A stretch of 23,004 bases of DNA from DATKKM01 sp035542855. Lineage in GTDB: Bacteria > Chloroflexota > Dehalococcoidia > SM23-28-2 > RBG-16-64-32. Below are positions 7,505 to 15,480 of the stretch, in pieces. How positions within the stretch are numbered: the first letter of the stretch is position 1; every line of letters starts with the position of its first letter. The stretch spans positions 1-23,004 of the forward strand of contig DATKKM010000046.1 of the NCBI GenBank assembly GCA_035542855.1, in the 5' to 3' direction. Both the position numbers and the translations under genes were made by a program. The notes under the pieces are model-generated. The model did not search any database. It was not told the origin of the DNA and saw nothing but the letters and a program-made list of their open reading frames with translations.

Positions 7505-8913
7505 TCGACCTGCGGCAGCTGGAGCGGCTGGACTTCGCCGGCAAGAACGTGACCGTCGTTGGCCTGGGCATCGAGGGCGTGGACTTCGTGCGCTACCTGG
7601 CCCGCCGCGGCGCTCACGTGACCATCTCGGACTCCAAGCCCCGCGCCAAGCTGGCCGACCGCCTGCACGACGTGGACGGGCTCGACGTCAGCCTTTCGCT
7701 GGGCAAGAACGACGAGCGCACGGTGACCCGCGCCGACGCAGTGTTCATCTCGCAGAGCGTGCCGCTGGACCTGCCGGGGCTGAGCGCGGCGCGCAGCCTG
7801 GGTGTGCCGCTGCACTCGATGGTGGGCCTCTTCCTGGAGCTGGCGCCCGGCCCCGTCGTCGGGATCACCGGCTCCAGCGGCAAGACCACGACCACGGCGC
7901 TCGTCGCCGAGATGATGCGCGCCGACGGCCGCGACGTCTTCGTGGGCGGGAACATCGGCGTCGGCCTGCTGGAGCACCTGGTGGACCTGCGGCCGTACAC
8001 GTGGTCCGTGCTGGAGGTGAGCCACACGCAGTTGCAGCTGGTGGACCGCAGCCCGCACATCGCGGCCGTGCTCAACATCACACCGAACCATTTGGACCGC
8101 TTCTCGTGGGACGACTACAAGCGCCTGAAGGCGAACATCATCCGTCACCAGGAGGCGGCCGACATCGCCATCCTGGGCTACGACGACCCGGAGTCCCGCG
8201 CACTGGGCAACGAGGCGCGCGGCCGCCTGGGCTGGTTCACGATGGGCGCCGCTGCGCCGGGCGACTCGGTCTTCGTGCGGAACGGCATCGCCATGGCCCG
8301 CTGGAGCGGCGCCGAGGAGCCGCTGTTCTCGCTCTCTTCCGTGCTCTTGCGGGGACGGCACAACCAGGAGAACGCCCTGGCCGCGGCGGCGATCGCGCTG
8401 GCCAGCGGCGTCTCGCCGGACGCCATCGCCGCCGGCGCCGGATCCTTCCGCGGCGTCCAGCACCGCCTGGAGTACGTGGCGGAGATAGACGGCGCGAAGT
8501 ACTACAACGACAGCATCGCCACCACGCCTGAGCGCACGCTGGCCGGCCTCCGCTCGTTCGAGCAGCCGATCGTGCTGCTGCTGGGCGGGCGCGATAAGAA
8601 CCTGCCGCTGAGCGAGATGGCCCGCGAGGCGCTGGGGCGTTGCCGCGGCATCGTCCTCTTCGGCGAGGCGGCGGAACTGCTGGAGGAGGCGCTGCGCCGG
8701 GAGAAGAACCCGGGCAACGTCCCGATCGTGCGGGACGGCGACCTGGAACAGGCCGTGAGCACGGCGCACGAGCTCGCTCAGCCGGGCGACGTCGTCCTCC
8801 TTTCGCCAGCCTGCACGAGCTATGACGCGTACGACAACTTCGAGCGCCGCGGTGAGCACTTCCGGGCGCTAGTGCGTGCGGGGGCGGAGGGAGGCAAGTC
8901 ATCGCCTCGATAG
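7501..8913 (+). CDS. murD: UDP-MurNAc-L-alanine--D-glutamate ligase MurD
   Basis: MurD adds D-glutamate to UDP-MurNAc-L-Ala with ATP in the cytoplasm. The 470-residue protein has an N-terminal Rossmann-like domain (VTVVGLGIEGVDFVRYLARR), the P-loop GSSGKTT at 124-130, the LNITPNHLDRF segment, a YKRLKANI lysine likely to be the carbamylated residue, and the C-terminal YYNDSIATTPE and LLLGGRDKNLP blocks. Two positions differ from common forms: the usual SPGVP is SQSVP, and the usual DHLDR is NHLDR. A long frame reaching back to 6361 is a GC-driven extension through murF and mraY. Its 3' end contains the ribosome-binding site that I assign to ftsW. Confidence 0.94.
   Translation: MIDLRQLERLDFAGKNVTVVGLGIEGVDFVRYLARRGAHVTISDSKPRAKLADRLHDVDGLDVSLSLGKNDERTVTRADAVFISQSVPLDLPGLSAARSLGVPLHSMVGLFLELAPGPVVGITGSSGKTTTTALVAEMMRADGRDVFVGGNIGVGLLEHLVDLRPYTWSVLEVSHTQLQLVDRSPHIAAVLNITPNHLDRFSWDDYKRLKANIIRHQEAADIAILGYDDPESRALGNEARGRLGWFTMGAAAPGDSVFVRNGIAMARWSGAEEPLFSLSSVLLRGRHNQENALAAAAIALASGVSPDAIAAGAGSFRGVQHRLEYVAEIDGAKYYNDSIATTPERTLAGLRSFEQPIVLLLGGRDKNLPLSEMAREALGRCRGIVLFGEAAELLEEALRREKNPGNVPIVRDGDLEQAVSTAHELAQPGDVVLLSPACTSYDAYDNFERRGEHFRALVRAGAEGGKSSPR
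8886..8894 (+). promoter_or_regulatory. Strong Shine-Dalgarno pointing to a non-canonical ftsW start
   Basis: GGAGGGAGG is followed by six bases and then ATC at 8901, in frame with ftsW. No ATG, GTG or TTG occurs in this frame between the upstream stop (8853) and ATG 8997. The site has no other gene to serve, so it suggests that translation of ftsW begins near 8901. Confidence 0.6.
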
Positions 8914-8996
8914 CCGCCGTCCGCCCCACCGCGGAGCGCAGCGCGGGCAAGATCCCTGCGGGCCAGCCGGACCTGCTGCTGCTCTGCGCGACGATC

Positions 8997-10151
8997 ATGC
9001 TGCTGATCACGGGGCTGCTCGCCGTCTACACGGCCAGCTACGCCGTGGGCTACCACGACTACGGCGACGCCAACTTCTTCGTGAAGCGGCAGGCGATCTT
9101 CGCCGTGGCCGGGCTCTGCGCGCTCCTCTTCTTCATGCGGCTGGACTACAACAAGTTGCGCGCCTGGAGCGTCTGGATGCTGCTCTTCTCGCTCGCCGGG
9201 CTGCTGCTTGTGCTGTCACCGGTGGGCGTCGAAGTCAACGGGGCGCGGCGCTGGCTGGACTTCGGCCCGATCCAGGTGCAGCCGAGCGAGTTCGCCAAGC
9301 TGTCGATCATCGTCTACATCTCGGCCTGGCTCTCCTCCCGCGGCTCCCAGATCGACAAGTTCACGCTGGGGTTCGTGCCGTTCGTGCTGCTCGTCGGCGT
9401 CGTCGGCGCGCTCGTGGTTTCGGAGCCGGACATGGGGACGGCGGTGATCATCGTGCTGGTGGCCTGCACGCTCTTCTTCCTGGCGGACGCGCCGCTCAGC
9501 CACCTGGCGCTGCTCCTGGGCTTTGGGGCGCTACTCAGCTACGCGATCGTGACGACGCGGGACTACCAGCTGGACCGGCTCAACAGCTTCATCGCGCCAA
9601 CTTCTGACCCGCAGGGGAGCGGCTACCAGATCATCCAGCTGCTCGTCGCTCTGGGCAGCGGCGGGCCGTTCGGGCTGGGGTGGGCGGAGAGCCGGCAGAA
9701 GCACCTGTACCTGCCCAGCTCCCAGACGGACGGCGTCTTCGCGGTGCTGGGCGAGGAGCTGGGGTTCATCGGCCTGATGGCCATCCTGGCGATCTTCGCG
9801 TTCTTCGTCTATCGCGGGGTCAAGGTCACGCTGAAGACGCGCGACCGTTTCGCGACGCTGCTGGCGATGGGCATCGTCAGCTGGATCGCCTTCCAGACTC
9901 TGATCAACATCGCGGGGATCACCCGCACGCTGCCGCTTACCGGCGTGCCGCTGCCGTTCCTGAGCTACGGCGGGTCGGCGCTGATCTCGCTGATGGCGGG
10001 CGTTGGCATCCTGCTCAGCGTCTCCCGCTACAGCTCCGAGCAGGGGTTCACCCCCGCCGGCGATGCGCCTCCGGCACGGGACGCCAGGCGAGTGCGCAAG
10101 CGCCGCCCGCGGCCGCACAGCGGCCCCGTCTTCGAGAGGGGGCGAACGTGA
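8997..10151 (+). CDS. ftsW: Septal peptidoglycan glycosyltransferase FtsW; true start probably at ATC 8901
   Basis: FtsW is a SEDS-family membrane polymerase that extends septal glycan strands from lipid II and works with FtsI. Multiple hydrophobic helices, VQPSEFAKLSIIVYIS, SGYQIIQLLVALGSGGPFGLG and PLPFLSYGGSALISLM are characteristic. The tail is basic and cytoplasmic. Coordinates are given from the first canonical codon, ATG 8997 (384 residues), but this start cuts the first helix, whose beginning (PDLLLLCATI) is encoded in frame just upstream. Starting at ATC 8901, which follows an excellent Shine-Dalgarno, would give 416 residues, restore the helix and overlap murD by 13 bases, in line with the tight packing elsewhere. 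A base error in a real ATG is the main alternative. The stop overlaps murG as GTGA. Confidence 0.93.
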   Translation: MLLITGLLAVYTASYAVGYHDYGDANFFVKRQAIFAVAGLCALLFFMRLDYNKLRAWSVWMLLFSLAGLLLVLSPVGVEVNGARRWLDFGPIQVQPSEFAKLSIIVYISAWLSSRGSQIDKFTLGFVPFVLLVGVVGALVVSEPDMGTAVIIVLVACTLFFLADAPLSHLALLLGFGALLSYAIVTTRDYQLDRLNSFIAPTSDPQGSGYQIIQLLVALGSGGPFGLGWAESRQKHLYLPSSQTDGVFAVLGEELGFIGLMAILAIFAFFVYRGVKVTLKTRDRFATLLAMGIVSWIAFQTLINIAGITRTLPLTGVPLPFLSYGGSALISLMAGVGILLSVSRYSSEQGFTPAGDAPPARDARRVRKRRPRPHSGPVFERGRT

Positions 10152-11254
10152 GGCTGGTCCTCAGCGGCGGCGGCACCGGCGGCCACGTCTACCCGGCGCT
10201 GGCCGTCGCTCAGGCTGTCCGGCGCGGTCTCCCGGCAGGCGAGTCCTTCGATGTGCTGTACGTGGGCGCCGGCGGGCAGGAGTCGGACATCGTGAAGCGC
10301 GCTGGATTCGCCATGCGCGAGGTCAGTGCGGCGCCGATCCGCGGCCGCATGCCGTGGCAGATGGCGGCCAACAGCGGCAAGATCGCTTTTGGCGTGCAGC
10401 AGGCACGCCAGATTCTCCGCGACTTTCGCCCCAGCGTTGTCTTTTCGACGGGCGGCTACGCCAGCTTCCCGGTGGCCCTGGCGGCCAAGAGCCGGGGCGT
10501 CCCGCTGGCCGTCTACCTTCCCGACCTCAACCCCGGTTGGGCCGTCCGCGCCATCGCGCGCCTGGCGCAGCGCGTCTGCGCGACGGCGATCGAAAGCCTG
10601 CGCGCCCTGCCCAGCGGCAAGACGATGGTGACCGGCTACCCGGTCCGCGAAGAGTTCTGGAACGCGGACCGCGCCACCGGCCGCGAACGGCTGGGGCTGA
10701 GCCCGGAGGAGAAGGTGCTGTTCGTGACGGGCGCATCGTCCGGGGCGCACAGCATCAACCGCGCGGTGGCGTCGGAGCTGAGCGGTCTTCTCCAGTTATG
10801 TGAAGTGGTCCATCTCTGCGGCCGGGCCGACGAGCAGTGGCTGCTGGAGATCCGCGACGGCCTCCCCAACGAGCTGCGTTCCCGCTATCACCTGCACGGC
10901 TACATGTACGAAGAAGTGCCCTGGGCGATGGCGGCGGCCGACCTGGCGGTCTGCCGGGCCGGCGCCTCCACGCTGGGCGAGCTGCCGGCGACGGTGCTGC
11001 CCGCTGTCCTGGTACCGGGGACGTTCGCGGGGGCGCACCAGCGTCCGAACGCGCGCTACCTGGCGCGGGCGGGGGCCGCGGTCGTCCTCGAAGACGATCA
11101 GCTGGACGATCTGCTGCCTGTTGTCGGCGAACTGCTCGCCGATGACGAGCGGCTGCGTTCGATGCGCGAGGCGTCGCGGCGGATGGCGCGCCCGAACGCG
11201 GCCGCGCGGATCGCCGCGGTGCTCTTTGAGCTGGCGCGGGGGCAGGCGGCATGA
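10148..11254 (+). CDS. murG: Lipid II synthase MurG (UDP-GlcNAc transferase)
   Basis: MurG is a membrane-associated GT-B glycosyltransferase that adds GlcNAc to lipid I, producing lipid II on the cytoplasmic face. From GTG 10148 the protein has 368 residues and begins VRLVLSGGGTGGHVYPALAV, with the lipid-binding glycine-rich GGTGGH loop. FSTGGYASFPVALAA and the C-terminal donor-site block CRAGASTLGEL, then HQRPNARYLARAGAA, complete the fold. GAGAGGGGG just upstream is a good ribosome-binding site, and the GTG overlaps the ftsW stop by four bases. The stop overlaps the murC ATG. A longer frame from 9680 lies inside ftsW and is not real. Secure. Confidence 0.96.
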   Translation: MRLVLSGGGTGGHVYPALAVAQAVRRGLPAGESFDVLYVGAGGQESDIVKRAGFAMREVSAAPIRGRMPWQMAANSGKIAFGVQQARQILRDFRPSVVFSTGGYASFPVALAAKSRGVPLAVYLPDLNPGWAVRAIARLAQRVCATAIESLRALPSGKTMVTGYPVREEFWNADRATGRERLGLSPEEKVLFVTGASSGAHSINRAVASELSGLLQLCEVVHLCGRADEQWLLEIRDGLPNELRSRYHLHGYMYEEVPWAMAAADLAVCRAGASTLGELPATVLPAVLVPGTFAGAHQRPNARYLARAGAAVVLEDDQLDDLLPVVGELLADDERLRSMREASRRMARPNAAARIAAVLFELARGQAA

Positions 11255-12675
11255 ACGACACGGCCGTCCGCACCATCCCGCAGCGCGTCCACCTGGTGGG
11301 CGTCGGCGGCATCCATATGTCAGCGATCGCCCGCATCCTGCGCGCCCGCGGCCACACCGTGACCGGCTCCGACCTGCATCTTTCGCCGATGACGGAGACG
11401 ATCGAGCGGCTGGGCGTGACTGTGCACGAGGGCCACGCCGCCGGGAACATTGACGACGCCGGGATGGTGGTCTACACCTCGGCTGCGCACGAAGACAACC
11501 CGGAGATCGCCGAGGCCCGGCGCCGGGGCATCCCGGCCATCAAGCGTGCGCAGATGGTGGCGATGCTGCAGGAGGGCAAAGAGGTGATCGCCGTCGCCGG
11601 AGCGCACGGCAAGACGACGACGTCATCGCTCATCGCCTACATGCTGAGGCGCGCCGGCAAGGACCCCACGTTCATGATCGGCGGCGTCATCCGCGACTTC
11701 GGCACCAACGCCATGCCCGGCGAAGGACCGCACTTCGTCGTAGAGGCTGACGAGTACGACCGGGCATTCCTGGAGTACCACCCGCACATCGCGGTGGTGA
11801 CGAACATCGAGCCGGACCACCTGGACATCTACGGCTCGTTCGAGGAGTTGCAGCGTGCGTTCGCGCAGTTCCTCTCCCAAGTTGACACTTCCGGTTATAT
11901 CGTCGCTTGCACGGATTCCCCCCCTGTGCAAGCGAGCCTGCCTCCCCGGCAGGTACCCCCTTCCCCGACTGTAGGAGACGACATGCTCTACCCCGTCCAT
12001 GTCGTCTCCTACAGTCTCCTCAACAAAGAGGCGGACTGGACGGCAGAAAACATAGAGTCTAAGGGTATAGACGGGTTATCGTTTGTGGTAAAATTCCACA
12101 AACAACTCTGGGGGAAAGTCACGACTCAACTGGCTGGCGTTCACAACGTCGCAAATGCCCTCGCCGCTATCGCTGTCGGCGAGATCGTTGGTCTCCCCAA
12201 AGAAGACATGATCGCCGCCATTGCCGAGTTCCGGGGTGCGGCCCGCCGCTTCGAGCCCATCGGCGAAGCGGCCGGCGTCACGGTGATGGACAGCTACGCC
12301 CACCACCCGACTGAGGTCCGCGCCGACCTGGCGGCCGCGCGTTTGCGCTTCCCCGGCCGCCGCATCGTGGCGCTCTTCCAGCCGCACACGTACACACGCA
12401 CGGCCTACCTGCTGGACGAGTTCCGCACGTGCTTCGCGGACTGCGACGCACTCTACATCGCCGATACCTACGCGGCGCGCGAGGAGCCGGCTGCCGGAAT
12501 GGACGCCCGTGCCCTGGCCGCCGAGATCCCCGGCTCCATCTACGCGGGCAGCGTGTTGGACGCCGCCCGCTCCGTCGCCGGGGCGCTGCGCCCGGGCGAC
12601 GTCTTCTTCACGGTCGGCGCTGGCGACGTCGAGCTCGCCGGGCCGGAGGTGCTGCGGCTGCTGAGAGAACGATGA
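11251..12675 (+). CDS. murC: UDP-MurNAc--L-alanine ligase MurC, with an inverted-repeat insert
   Basis: MurC begins peptide assembly by joining L-Ala to UDP-MurNAc with ATP. The 474-residue protein has HLVGVGGIHMSAIA at the N terminus, the P-loop AGAHGKTTT (116-124), VVEADEYDRAFLEYHP, NIEPDHLDIY and the C-terminal DSYAHHPTEV, so it appears intact and functional. Residues about 218-256 are odd: a proline-rich run (PPVQASLPPRQVPPSPTVG) replaces the short linker usual before the (V/T)YSL-type strand, and the DNA here is packed with inverted repeats. From about 11880 to 12180 codon use changes, with ATA, TTA, AAA and GTA codons rare in neighbouring genes. ATGA overlaps join it to murG and murB. 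Identity is secure; the origin of the internal segment is open. Confidence 0.95.
   Translation: MNDTAVRTIPQRVHLVGVGGIHMSAIARILRARGHTVTGSDLHLSPMTETIERLGVTVHEGHAAGNIDDAGMVVYTSAAHEDNPEIAEARRRGIPAIKRAQMVAMLQEGKEVIAVAGAHGKTTTSSLIAYMLRRAGKDPTFMIGGVIRDFGTNAMPGEGPHFVVEADEYDRAFLEYHPHIAVVTNIEPDHLDIYGSFEELQRAFAQFLSQVDTSGYIVACTDSPPVQASLPPRQVPPSPTVGDDMLYPVHVVSYSLLNKEADWTAENIESKGIDGLSFVVKFHKQLWGKVTTQLAGVHNVANALAAIAVGEIVGLPKEDMIAAIAEFRGAARRFEPIGEAAGVTVMDSYAHHPTEVRADLAAARLRFPGRRIVALFQPHTYTRTAYLLDEFRTCFADCDALYIADTYAAREEPAAGMDARALAAEIPGSIYAGSVLDAARSVAGALRPGDVFFTVGAGDVELAGPEVLRLLRER
11903..12103. repeat. Cluster of five inverted repeats inside murC
   Basis: Five successive inverted repeats fall within 200 coding bases. 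They are a 10-bp pair (11903-11912 with 11926-11935), a 6-bp pair (11937-11942 with 11948-11953), a perfect 19-bp pair (11967-11985 with 11998-12016, 12-base loop), a 5-bp pair (12057-12061 with 12068-12072) and an 8-bp pair (12081-12088 with 12096-12103). The reading frame passes through all of them without a stop. The unusual codons and extra proline-rich residues suggest an in-frame palindromic insertion, comparable in principle to Rickettsia palindromic elements, although no similarity to those is claimed. A regulatory mRNA structure is the alternative. Confidence 0.8.
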
Positions 12676-13592
12676 ACGACCCGCTGATCACTGAGCTGCG
12701 CAAGATCGCGACCGTTAAGGTGAACGAGCCGATGGCCCGGCACACCACGTTCGGGGTCGGCGGCGCTGCCGACGCCTACATCGCGGTCAAGAGCGAGGAC
12801 CAGCTGCGCCGCGTCTTCGCCATCGCCCGCCAGCGCGAGATCGAAGCGTTCATCTTCGGCTCCGGCTCCAACATCCTCGTCGGCGATGGCGGCATCCGCG
12901 GGCTGGTGATCGACAACCAGCATAGCGAGATCACGGGCCCGGAGAAGAACGGCGAGGGCTACAAGGTGCGCGCGGGCTCCGGCATGAGCTTCGCCACGCT
13001 GGCCCGGCGCATGTCCAGCGCCGGCTACGCCGGCCTGGAGTGGGCCGCCGGTATCCCCGGCAGCCTGGGCGGCGCCGTTGTAACCAACGCCGGCGCCTAC
13101 GGCCACTCCCTGAGCGATGTGCTGAAGGGCGCGCGCCTGGCGGACTCCTACGGCGACGTGATCGAGGTCTCGGCGGAGGAGCTTGACCTGAGTTACCGGA
13201 ACAGCGCCTTCACCAGCGGCAAGATCGTCGGCGAGATCGTCCTGTCGGTCGATCTGCGGCTGCAGAAGGGCGACGCGAAGGCGCTCAAGCAGCAGGTCAA
13301 GGAGTTCGACGTCCAGCGGCGCGGCGCACAACCGCCCGGGCGCAACTGCGGCTCCGTGTTCAAGAATCCGCCGGAGCGACCCGCGTGGCAGTACGTGGAC
13401 GACGTTGGCCTGCGCGGGCACCGCATCGGCAACGCGCAGTTCTCAGAGCTGCACTCCAACTTCATCCTCAACCTGGGAAGCGCCACGGCGAAAGACGTCA
13501 CCTCGCTGATCGAGCTGGCCCAGGCGAAGGTGCGCGAGAAGTTCGGCGTAGACCTGGAGACCGAAGTGATGTTCGTCGGGGAGTTCGCATGA
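12672..13592 (+). CDS. murB: UDP-N-acetylenolpyruvoylglucosamine reductase MurB
   Basis: MurB is an FAD enzyme that reduces UDP-GlcNAc-enolpyruvate to UDP-MurNAc with NADPH. The 306-residue protein has the FAD-binding blocks HTTFGVGG (24-31), GSGSNILV (63-70) and AGIPGSLGGAVVTNAGAYG (126-144), then YRNSAF (175-180). The catalytic serine is Ser228 in NCGSVFKNP, and Glu298 in LETEVMF is the expected acid. The short form with YRNSAF fits the type II class of MurB. The ATG at 12672 overlaps the murC stop. A longer frame starting at 12429 runs inside murC and is rejected. Its own stop overlaps the ddl ATG. Confidence 0.96.
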   Translation: MNDPLITELRKIATVKVNEPMARHTTFGVGGAADAYIAVKSEDQLRRVFAIARQREIEAFIFGSGSNILVGDGGIRGLVIDNQHSEITGPEKNGEGYKVRAGSGMSFATLARRMSSAGYAGLEWAAGIPGSLGGAVVTNAGAYGHSLSDVLKGARLADSYGDVIEVSAEELDLSYRNSAFTSGKIVGEIVLSVDLRLQKGDAKALKQQVKEFDVQRRGAQPPGRNCGSVFKNPPERPAWQYVDDVGLRGHRIGNAQFSELHSNFILNLGSATAKDVTSLIELAQAKVREKFGVDLETEVMFVGEFA

Positions 13593-14668
13593 ACGCGCGG
13601 CGGAAGCGTCTCCGCGCCGGCGTGCTCTTCGGCGGGCGCTCCGCTGAGCACGAGGTGTCCGTCGTCTCCGCGCAGGGCGTGATCTCGGCGATCGATACGT
13701 CGCGCTTCCAGCCGGTGCCGATCGGCGTGACGCGCCAGGGCACATGGCTAACCCCCGCGCAGACGGAGATCGCGCTCCAGCGCATCCGCTCCGAGCACCT
13801 GCGGAGCCTGGACGAGCCGCTGGGCAGCGGCATCCTCTACCGGACGGCGGCGCTGGGAGCGCTGCGGCGGGTGGACGTTGTCTTCCCGCTGATCCACGGC
13901 GCCAACGGGGAGGACGGCACGCTGCAGGGGCTGCTGGAGCTGGCGGGAGTGCCGTATGTCGGCGCCGGCGTGGCGGCGAGCGCGCTGGGGATGGACAAGG
14001 CCCTCCAGAAGACCTTCTTCCGGCACCACAACTTCCCGGTCGTGAACGACGTCGAGGTGCGCGCCTCCGACTGGCGGCGCGATCCGCAGGGCGTGATCCG
14101 CGCGGCAGAGGCGACGATCGGTTACCCGGCGTTCGTGAAACCGGCCAACGGCGGCTCGAGCCTGGGCACATCGAAGGCGCGCTCCCGCGAGGACCTGGAC
14201 GCCGCGATCGCCGAGGCCTTCCGCTTCGACCGCAAGGTGCTGGTCGAGGTGTCCGCCGAGGGCGCGCGCGAGGTGGAGGTGGCGGTGCTGGGCAACGACG
14301 AGCCGGAGGCCTCGCCCGTCGGCGAGATCACTTTCGCCGCGGAGTTCTACGACTACCGCGCGAAGTACGACGACCCGAACACCGTCCTCCACATCCCGGC
14401 GGAGATCCCGGCGGCGACGTCCGAACGCCTGCGAGAGCTGGCCATCGAAGTGTACAAATCGATCGATTGCGCGGGCCTGGCGCGAGTGGACTTCTTCCTG
14501 ATGCCGGACGGCGCCTTCTCCCTGAACGAAGTGAACACGATCCCCGGCTTCACCCCGACGAGCATGTACCCCAAGCTCTGGGAGTACGCCGGGCTCTCCT
14601 ACCGCGACCTCATCACGCGCCTGATCGAGCTTGGCCTGGAGCGATACCAGGAGCGGCCGCATGGCTAG
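13589..14668 (+). CDS. ddl: D-alanine--D-alanine ligase Ddl
   Basis: Ddl is an ATP-grasp enzyme that makes the D-Ala-D-Ala dipeptide used by MurF. The 359-residue protein starts MNARRKRLRAGVLFGGRSAE, followed by HEVSVVSA. The conserved NGEDGTLQGLLELAGVPYVG, the ATP-binding VKPANGGSSLGTSK, and the C-terminal EVNTIPGFTPTSMYPKLW with metal-binding Glu and Asn are all seen. The EVNTIPGFT loop with Tyr in the terminal part suggests D-Ala-D-Ala rather than D-lactate specificity, but this is an inference. The ATG overlaps murB as ATGA, and the last codons contain AGGAG for ftsQ. A longer frame reaching back to 13385 lies within murB. Confidence 0.95.
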   Translation: MNARRKRLRAGVLFGGRSAEHEVSVVSAQGVISAIDTSRFQPVPIGVTRQGTWLTPAQTEIALQRIRSEHLRSLDEPLGSGILYRTAALGALRRVDVVFPLIHGANGEDGTLQGLLELAGVPYVGAGVAASALGMDKALQKTFFRHHNFPVVNDVEVRASDWRRDPQGVIRAAEATIGYPAFVKPANGGSSLGTSKARSREDLDAAIAEAFRFDRKVLVEVSAEGAREVEVAVLGNDEPEASPVGEITFAAEFYDYRAKYDDPNTVLHIPAEIPAATSERLRELAIEVYKSIDCAGLARVDFFLMPDGAFSLNEVNTIPGFTPTSMYPKLWEYAGLSYRDLITRLIELGLERYQERPHG

Positions 14669-15461
14669 GCGCGGGCCGGTCTTCCGGCGCAGCGGGTCGA
14701 AGGCGGTGCAGCCCTTCCACGGCGACGTCCTCCTGGACGACGAGACGCGGCGCCACATCCGCCACAAGCACGCCCGCAAGCTGGCCAGCGCCATCCTGGG
14801 CGCGCTGTTCGCGCTCTTCCTGGTTGGGCTGTACTTCTCCCCGTTCCTGCGGGTGCAGCACATCGAGGTCGCCGGCGCCAACGATGCGGACCGGCAGCAG
14901 ATCGCGGACCTCGTGCACTCCAGGGGCGACAGCATACTGATCGCCGATTTCAGCGGCGCCGAGAGCCGCATCCGCGCGCTGCCGCAGGTGAAAGACGTGC
15001 AGATCTCGCGCGGCTGGCCGCAGACGGTCAAGGTCACGGTCGTGGAGCGGCAGCCCTGGGGCACGTGGATCGCCGGCAGCACGCCCTACGTCATCGACGA
15101 AGAGGGCATCGTCCTGCCGGAGGGCTTCGCGGCGCCGGAAGGCTCGCTCACCGTCCACGCTCTGGCCTCGCCGCCACTCAACGCAGGCGACCGTGTGGAC
15201 CAGGACGCTGTGCGCCTGACCAAGGCGCTGGTGGAGCAGGTGCCGCCGCGCCTCCAGATGAACATTACGGAGGTCGATTGGTCAGAGGCCGATGGCCTCA
15301 CCGTGAAGACGGACGCCGGCTACAGCGTGGTGATTGGTGACAGCGAAAACATGGACTTCAAGCTTGCGGTCTGGCAGCAGCTGGATTCGCAACTGGGCAG
15401 GGACAGCATGAGTGGGCATGTGCTGGACCTGCGCTTTGGGGAAAGGCCCTCGTTTCAATGA
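14661..15461 (+). CDS. ftsQ: Cell division protein FtsQ
   Basis: FtsQ is a bitopic membrane protein that recruits the FtsB/FtsL pair and controls FtsWI in the divisome. The 266-residue protein has a basic cytoplasmic N terminus, one membrane helix (about 41-60), and a POTRA domain (about 63-131) beginning FLRVQHIEVAGANDADRQQI and ending VKVTVVERQPWGTW. A beta-rich FtsQ domain follows, with YVIDEEGIVLPEG. The ATG at 14661 is preceded by AGGAG (14649-14653) with a seven-base spacer and overlaps ddl by eight bases. An upstream TTG at 14631 would add ten residues without support. It is 19 bases before ftsA. Confidence 0.93.
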   Translation: MARRGPVFRRSGSKAVQPFHGDVLLDDETRRHIRHKHARKLASAILGALFALFLVGLYFSPFLRVQHIEVAGANDADRQQIADLVHSRGDSILIADFSGAESRIRALPQVKDVQISRGWPQTVKVTVVERQPWGTWIAGSTPYVIDEEGIVLPEGFAAPEGSLTVHALASPPLNAGDRVDQDAVRLTKALVEQVPPRLQMNITEVDWSEADGLTVKTDAGYSVVIGDSENMDFKLAVWQQLDSQLGRDSMSGHVLDLRFGERPSFQ

Positions 15462-15467
15462 GTGATC

Positions 15468-15472
15468 GGAGG
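15468..15472 (+). promoter_or_regulatory. Ribosome-binding site deciding the ftsA start
   Basis: GGAGG, extended as GGAGGTGAT, sits eight bases before ATG 15481. The in-frame GTG 15472 and ATG 15475 overlap the Shine-Dalgarno itself and are therefore unlikely starts. Confidence 0.7.
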
Positions 15473-15480
15473 TGATGCCC

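Noticed and set aside
11903..12103. CRISPR array or tandem repeat
   Set aside because: The repeats are inverted, differ from each other and are not regularly spaced; they lie within an intact gene.
11251..12675. murC as a pseudogene because of the insert
   Set aside because: The frame is uninterrupted and all catalytic blocks are present on both sides of the insert.
13748..15082. Minus-strand open frame opposite ddl and ftsQ
   Set aside because: Shadow of two secure genes with no recognisable domain.
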